From positions 1-8,933 of the forward strand of contig DZBC01000082.1 in NCBI GenBank assembly GCA_022729835.1: a DNA stretch of 8,933 nt, in the 5' to 3' direction. Below, one piece after another: positions 5,913-8,933 of the stretch. Source of the DNA: Sulfuricurvum sp. (GTDB lineage: Bacteria; Campylobacterota; Campylobacteria; Campylobacterales; Sulfurimonadaceae). How positions within the stretch are numbered: position 1 is the first letter of the stretch; each line of letters starts with the position of its first letter. The notes under the pieces are model-generated. The model worked only from the letters and a program-made list of their open reading frames with translations, was not told where the DNA came from and did not search any database. The position numbers and the translations under genes were made by a program.

Positions 5913-8117
5913 CTACAGCCGTATTACCTTCGCCCCGAAGCCGCCCATATTTTGTGGCGCATCATCAAAACTCTTGACGCTCGGATGCGCTTTGAGAAAA
6001 TTTTTGACCGCGTAGGAGAGCTTGCCCGTACCGATACCGTGGTAGATCACCACCTCATCCCAGCCTTGCAGTAGGGCATCAGAGAGGAAGCGGTCCATCG
6101 CCTCTTCGGCCTCTTCGGCGCGCATGCCGTGTAGATCGAGTGTGAGTCCGCTGCGGCTCTCCACTTCGGTCTTGATATGCACTTTGGGCTTGATCTTGGG
6201 CAGAGGATCGGTGTGTTTGAGTTCACTTTGGCGCACCCAAAGCCGAATCCCCTCTACCTCGATCATCGCCTCTTTGGATTTGAGCGCAACAACCACGCCG
6301 CGCTCTTTGCGGTATTTGACGCTGTGGCCCACTTCAAAAGCCCTCTCGATCTTAGGCGGCTCCACCGATGTAGAGGGCAGACGCTTTCTGGCTTCGTTCA
6401 TACGGCGATGAATCGCCGCAGTATCACCCGCTTTAGCCGCATCTTTGGCCTCCCCGATCGCTTCAAAGTACTCGCGCTCTAGTTCCTTTTGACGCTCTTT
6501 GAGGCTTACATGTAAGGCTTCGCGCTCCTCTTTGAGCAGCCACTCTTGCTGTTTGACGCTCTCGATGGTCGCATCGAGTTCAGCGTGTTTGCGCTTGAGG
6601 TTACGCTCCAGCTCGCTGCCACGTTCGATGAGCTGGTTCAACTTTTCGCTGTTATCACCATAAAGTGCCTTGGCGCGAAAGATGATCGAAGCGTTGATGC
6701 CGTAGCGCTGCGCGGTCTCAAAGGCGTAGCTCTTACCGATGATGCCTTGCAAAAACTCATAGGTGGGCATACGGTTCTCTTCATCATAGACCGCCGCCAT
6801 CAGCTCTACGTCGTCGCGGTCGGCCATCAGCGCGGCGAGGCGCTTGTGGTGGGTGGTGACGACGATCTTCTGTCCGCGCGCGATGAGATCATCCAAAATC
6901 ACCTTAAAGAGCGCCGCTGCCTCGTCGCTGTCGGTGCCCAGCTCGATCTCATCCACGCCCACCAGCGCGTCACGCTCCCCAAAGAGCTTGGAGAACTGCT
7001 GCATCCGTCCGGCAAAGGTGGAGATGTCGTTGCCCACGTTTTGGGGATCATCAATCACGGCCTGAATCTGTTTGAAGTTGCCGATACGCGACTTTTGGGC
7101 ATTGATGCGCATGGGAATGAGGTAGCGCGCCATGAGCGCGGCTGAGAGGATCGATTTGAGCAGCATCGTCTTACCGCCCGCATTGACCCCCGTGATCATC
7201 AGCACGTTTTTCGTAAAATCGATTTGAACGCTTTTGGGCTTGTGCAGGGCGGGATGCGCGAAGCCCTCAAGCACCACGACGCTCTCGCGCACACATTTGA
7301 GCAGATGTAAATCTTTGGCACGGGCAAAGTGCACTCGGGCCTGATAGTGATCAAACCGGTCAAACTCACGGTCGATAAAGGCGATAAACGCCAGATAGTC
7401 GCGCAACTTGAGGCTAAAGCGCTTGGCATATTCGTAAAACTCCGCCTCTCGAAGCTGCTCGACATTGCGCATCTGTGATTTGAGCGCCAAAATGCTCTGC
7501 GGCACCACATAAAAAAAGCCCGCGCTGCTACGGCCGATGATGTTGCCTTCCATCACGTGGTTAAAGCCGCCGCGCAGCAAGAGCGCCTCTTCATCGCCTT
7601 GAAAGTGGATCTGGGTATCGACCAGATAAGGCAGAATCTTTTTGGTGTGGATCAAGCGCTTAAAGGCTTCGCGCATCTCGCTCTTGAGCGCACCGATGCG
7701 TTGGGTGAGGCCGTAGATGGTCGCGTCCATCGACTCGTTGAACCGCCCCTCTTCATTGAAGTAACCGTCGATCTCATCAAAGAGCTTGGGAATCTCGATC
7801 TTCTCCATCCACGCACCGATCAGCCCCCCAAAGTCGGCGTTTTTCAGCCGCCTAAAGGTACGCACGACTTTAAGCAGCTCAAAAATCTGCTCAAAGCGCA
7901 GTACGCCTTGCTTTTTGAGATGCAGACTCATGTCGCCAAAAGAAGCCACCTTGGGCGGCGCGCGAAAGGCCAGTGCATCAAGCGCACTGATATAGCGATA
8001 GTGTAGCTCTTGGTCGCCTTCGATGTAGAGCGGCTTGGGGCGGCAGAAAAAAGTGGAAAAAGCGTCGATGTGTGCGCCTAAATCAAGCTGATCGATCAAT
8101 GGTTCAATAGAGTTCAT
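5913..8117 (-). CDS. mutS2: MutS2 family ATPase with C-terminal Smr domain
   Basis: 734 residues, short like other Campylobacterota MutS2. The N-terminal half (about 1-290) is the MutS core/clamp region. The ABC-type ATPase carries Walker A TGVNAGGKT (309-317, versus the common GPNTGGKT), Walker B LVGVDE (385-390, with Asp389-Glu390), signature-like LGTDSDEAAAL (393-403) and the switch motif TTHH (421-424). A charged coiled coil follows (about 490-560), then a KOW/SH3-like segment, and a C-terminal Smr endonuclease domain with LDLHGMRAEEA (660-670) and HGIGTGKL (693-700). Family knowledge: MutS2 lacks the mismatch-recognition domain of MutS1. It suppresses recombination in Helicobacter pylori, and in other bacteria it acts on branched DNA or stalled ribosomes. 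Start: ATG 8117 gives the expected N-terminus, but no strong Shine-Dalgarno precedes it. Likely monocistronic, divergent from purE. Confidence 0.95.
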   Translation of the reverse strand: MNSIEPLIDQLDLGAHIDAFSTFFCRPKPLYIEGDQELHYRYISALDALAFRAPPKVASFGDMSLHLKKQGVLRFEQIFELLKVVRTFRRLKNADFGGLIGAWMEKIEIPKLFDEIDGYFNEEGRFNESMDATIYGLTQRIGALKSEMREAFKRLIHTKKILPYLVDTQIHFQGDEEALLLRGGFNHVMEGNIIGRSSAGFFYVVPQSILALKSQMRNVEQLREAEFYEYAKRFSLKLRDYLAFIAFIDREFDRFDHYQARVHFARAKDLHLLKCVRESVVVLEGFAHPALHKPKSVQIDFTKNVLMITGVNAGGKTMLLKSILSAALMARYLIPMRINAQKSRIGNFKQIQAVIDDPQNVGNDISTFAGRMQQFSKLFGERDALVGVDEIELGTDSDEAAALFKVILDDLIARGQKIVVTTHHKRLAALMADRDDVELMAAVYDEENRMPTYEFLQGIIGKSYAFETAQRYGINASIIFRAKALYGDNSEKLNQLIERGSELERNLKRKHAELDATIESVKQQEWLLKEEREALHVSLKERQKELEREYFEAIGEAKDAAKAGDTAAIHRRMNEARKRLPSTSVEPPKIERAFEVGHSVKYRKERGVVVALKSKEAMIEVEGIRLWVRQSELKHTDPLPKIKPKVHIKTEVESRSGLTLDLHGMRAEEAEEAMDRFLSDALLQGWDEVVIYHGIGTGKLSYAVKNFLKAHPSVKSFDDAPQNMGGFGAKVIRL
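6505..6516. repeat. TACATGTA palindrome, copy 6 (in mutS2)
   Basis: CTTACATGTAAG, a perfect 12-bp palindrome. In mutS2 it encodes Leu-His-Val (residues 535-537) in the coiled-coil segment. Confidence 0.7.
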
Positions 8118-8143
8118 TTGGGGCTTTTTGTTGGTTTGTCATG

Positions 8144-8155
8144 CTTACATGTAAG
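8144..8155. repeat. TACATGTA palindrome, copy 7 (intergenic, mutS2 leader)
   Basis: CTTACATGTAAG, the only non-coding copy, 26 bp upstream of the mutS2 ATG and next to its predicted -10 box. It is identical to copy 6 over 12 bp. Confidence 0.7.
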
Positions 8156-8163
8156 AGATGGGA

Positions 8164-8169
8164 ATTGTA
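8164..8169 (-). promoter_or_regulatory. Possible -10 box (TACAAT) for mutS2
   Basis: TACAAT on the minus strand would start transcription near 8156, giving a leader of about 39 bases. The palindrome CTTACATGTAAG (8144-8155) would then lie right at the start of the transcript. The -35 region (TTAGCC, 8192-8187, 17 bp away) is poor. Confidence 0.35.
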
Positions 8170-8276
8170 GCACACTCGAGGGTGATGGCTAAAGTCGGTA
8201 GCAAAAAGTCTCGAATGATACAATTTGAAACATCATAAAAATTTATTTTTATTATTTATGAGATATATAATAATTT

Positions 8277-8317
8277 TATACTATAGCGTTTAGTATACTG
8301 TCGAAATTTTAAATTTC
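8277..8317 (+). promoter_or_regulatory. purE promoter region with two inverted repeats
   Basis: TATACT occurs at 8277-8282 and at 8294-8299; either could be the -10 box, and the second would start transcription near 8306. TATACTA (8277-8283) and TAGTATA (8291-8297) form a 7-bp inverted repeat with a 7-base gap. Just downstream GAAATTT-T-AAATTTC (8303-8317) is a near-continuous palindrome with 7-bp arms. The region from about 8230 is strongly AT-rich, which could act as an UP element. The position suggests operator sites controlling purE, but no known regulator is matched. Confidence 0.45.
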
Positions 8318-8340
8318 CACCCCCTGTTCAAAGGATCACT

Positions 8341-8835
8341 ATGAAATTTGTCTCTATTATTATGGGAAGCAAAAGCGATTACAGCGTTATGAAGGCGTGC
8401 GGCGACACCCTCACCTCTTTTGGCGTTCCTTATGAGCTGATCGTCTCCTCCGCCCACCGCTCGCCTGAGCGCACCAAAAACTATATCGCTGAAGCGGAGT
8501 GCAAAGGGGCGCAAGTCTTCATTGCCGCAGCCGGAATGGCAGCGCATCTAGCGGGGGTACTCGCCTCCAAAACCACCAAGCCCGTCATCGGCGTTCCGAT
8601 GAGTGCGTCGGCGCTCGGCGGGATCGACGCCCTGCTCTCCACTGTCCAAATGCCCGCAGGTATGCCCGTCGCCACGGTCGCCATCGGAGGAGCCGGCGCC
8701 ATCAACTCCGCCTATCTGGCCATGCAAATTCTCGCTCTTTCTGATGAAACACTGTATCAAAAACTCCTCGAAGACCGGATTGCCAAGGCGCAAAAAGTGG
8801 AGTCAGACTCCCTTGAAATAGAAACCCTTCTCTAG
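8341..8835 (+). CDS. purE: N5-carboxyaminoimidazole ribonucleotide mutase (class I PurE)
   Basis: 164 residues, full length. PurE converts N5-CAIR to CAIR in de novo purine synthesis, normally after PurK (not in this window). Family motifs are intact: MGSKSD (8-13), SAHRSPE (37-43, with catalytic His39), AAAGMAAHLAG (62-72), PMSASALGGIDALLS (86-100), QMPAGMPVATVAI (103-115) and GAINSAYLA (119-127). The loop sequence, including SAHRSPE, fits the bacterial mutase class rather than the CO2-dependent class II carboxylase, but this is inferred from pattern only. AAGGA at 8331-8335 is 5 bases before the ATG. The gene is divergent from mutS2 and followed by about 98 bp without a gene. Confidence 0.97.
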   Translation: MKFVSIIMGSKSDYSVMKACGDTLTSFGVPYELIVSSAHRSPERTKNYIAEAECKGAQVFIAAAGMAAHLAGVLASKTTKPVIGVPMSASALGGIDALLSTVQMPAGMPVATVAIGGAGAINSAYLAMQILALSDETLYQKLLEDRIAKAQKVESDSLEIETLL

Positions 8836-8897
8836 TCTGATGTCTATGTTATCCCCATCAAAGAAATCCTATGCTCAATAATAGACTTCTTGCATAA

Positions 8898-8931
8898 CCC
8901 CAAAAGCGGTTCAAAAGTTGCTTTAGTGGGG
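8898..8931 (+). other. Imperfect hairpin in the non-coding DNA after purE
   Basis: CCCC (8898-8901) and AAAGC (8903-8907) can pair with GCTTT (8920-8924) and GGGG (8928-8931), leaving a 12-base loop and small internal mismatches. The window ends 2 bases later, so a following T-run (terminator) or a further repeat arm cannot be checked. Between the purE stop and this hairpin (8836-8897) I see no gene. Confidence 0.3.
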
Positions 8932-8933
8932 TA

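Noticed and set aside
6546..7145. Long open frame (199 codons) on the plus strand inside mutS2, and similar ones at 7557-8006 and 1028-1555
   Set aside because: They are antisense to well-recognised conserved genes and show no recognisable domain. GC-rich third positions of the real genes keep the opposite frame free of stops.
525..8155. TACATGTA copies as a CRISPR array or transposon ends
   Set aside because: Repeats are only 8-14 bp, spaced irregularly from 0.2 to 2.5 kb, and mostly inside intact genes.

Overview
The window reads as chromosomal DNA from a member of the Campylobacterota (formerly Epsilonproteobacteria), probably an environmental Campylobacterales lineage with unusually high GC for the group. 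The evidence is the start of an AtpB whose N-terminus resembles that of sulfur-oxidising Campylobacterota, a ligA-tlyA-ribF cluster (the same three genes also lie close together in Campylobacter), a short MutS2 with the altered Walker A seen in this phylum, and a stand-alone Aer/CetB-like PAS protein. Genus cannot be fixed from the sequence alone. No RNA gene, transposase gene, prophage or CRISPR array is visible.

Layout. Positions 1-126 (minus) are the first 42 codons of atpB with its own TATAAT promoter. Positions 232-3706 (minus) are a tightly packed operon ligA > tlyA > ribF: NAD+-dependent DNA ligase, S4/FtsJ-type rRNA 2'-O-methyltransferase, and riboflavin kinase/FAD synthetase, with overlapping ends. 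Divergent from ligA, with only 26 bp between start codons, are a zinc-ribbon class I methyltransferase (3733-4398) and a secreted protein with two DUF1566/Lcl_C-like repeats (4423-5172), both plus strand. Convergent with these is a PAS-domain protein (5192-5755, minus), then mutS2 (5913-8117, minus). purE (8341-8835, plus) is divergent from mutS2 across an AT-rich 223-bp spacer containing inverted repeats. The last ~100 bp hold no gene; an imperfect hairpin runs to the window edge. Every other non-coding gap is under 300 bp.

Two signals stand out. First, ligA is split by a one-base shift exactly at CTT-AGG-C (minus strand, 2839-2833). This is the same heptamer that drives +1 programmed frameshifting in the yeast retrotransposon Ty1, and it is directly preceded by a Shine-Dalgarno-like GAGGAG. 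Sliding +1 there restores the conserved ligase sequence, a 653-residue length, and the normal 24-residue spacing between the motif IV and motif V lysines. It may be recoding of an essential gene, a real mutation, or an assembly error. Second, the 8-bp palindrome TACATGTA occurs seven times, against about 0.1 expected by chance, scattered through genes and spacers on both sides. It behaves like a genome-wide iterated palindrome (compare cyanobacterial HIP1 or DNA uptake sequences). It is absent from the DUF1566 and PAS genes.

Functionally the genes are mostly housekeeping: energy (atpB), flavin cofactors (ribF), ribosome modification (tlyA), DNA joining (ligA), recombination control (mutS2) and purine synthesis (purE). 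The less conserved middle section (methyltransferase, DUF1566 protein, PAS sensor) has unknown targets.
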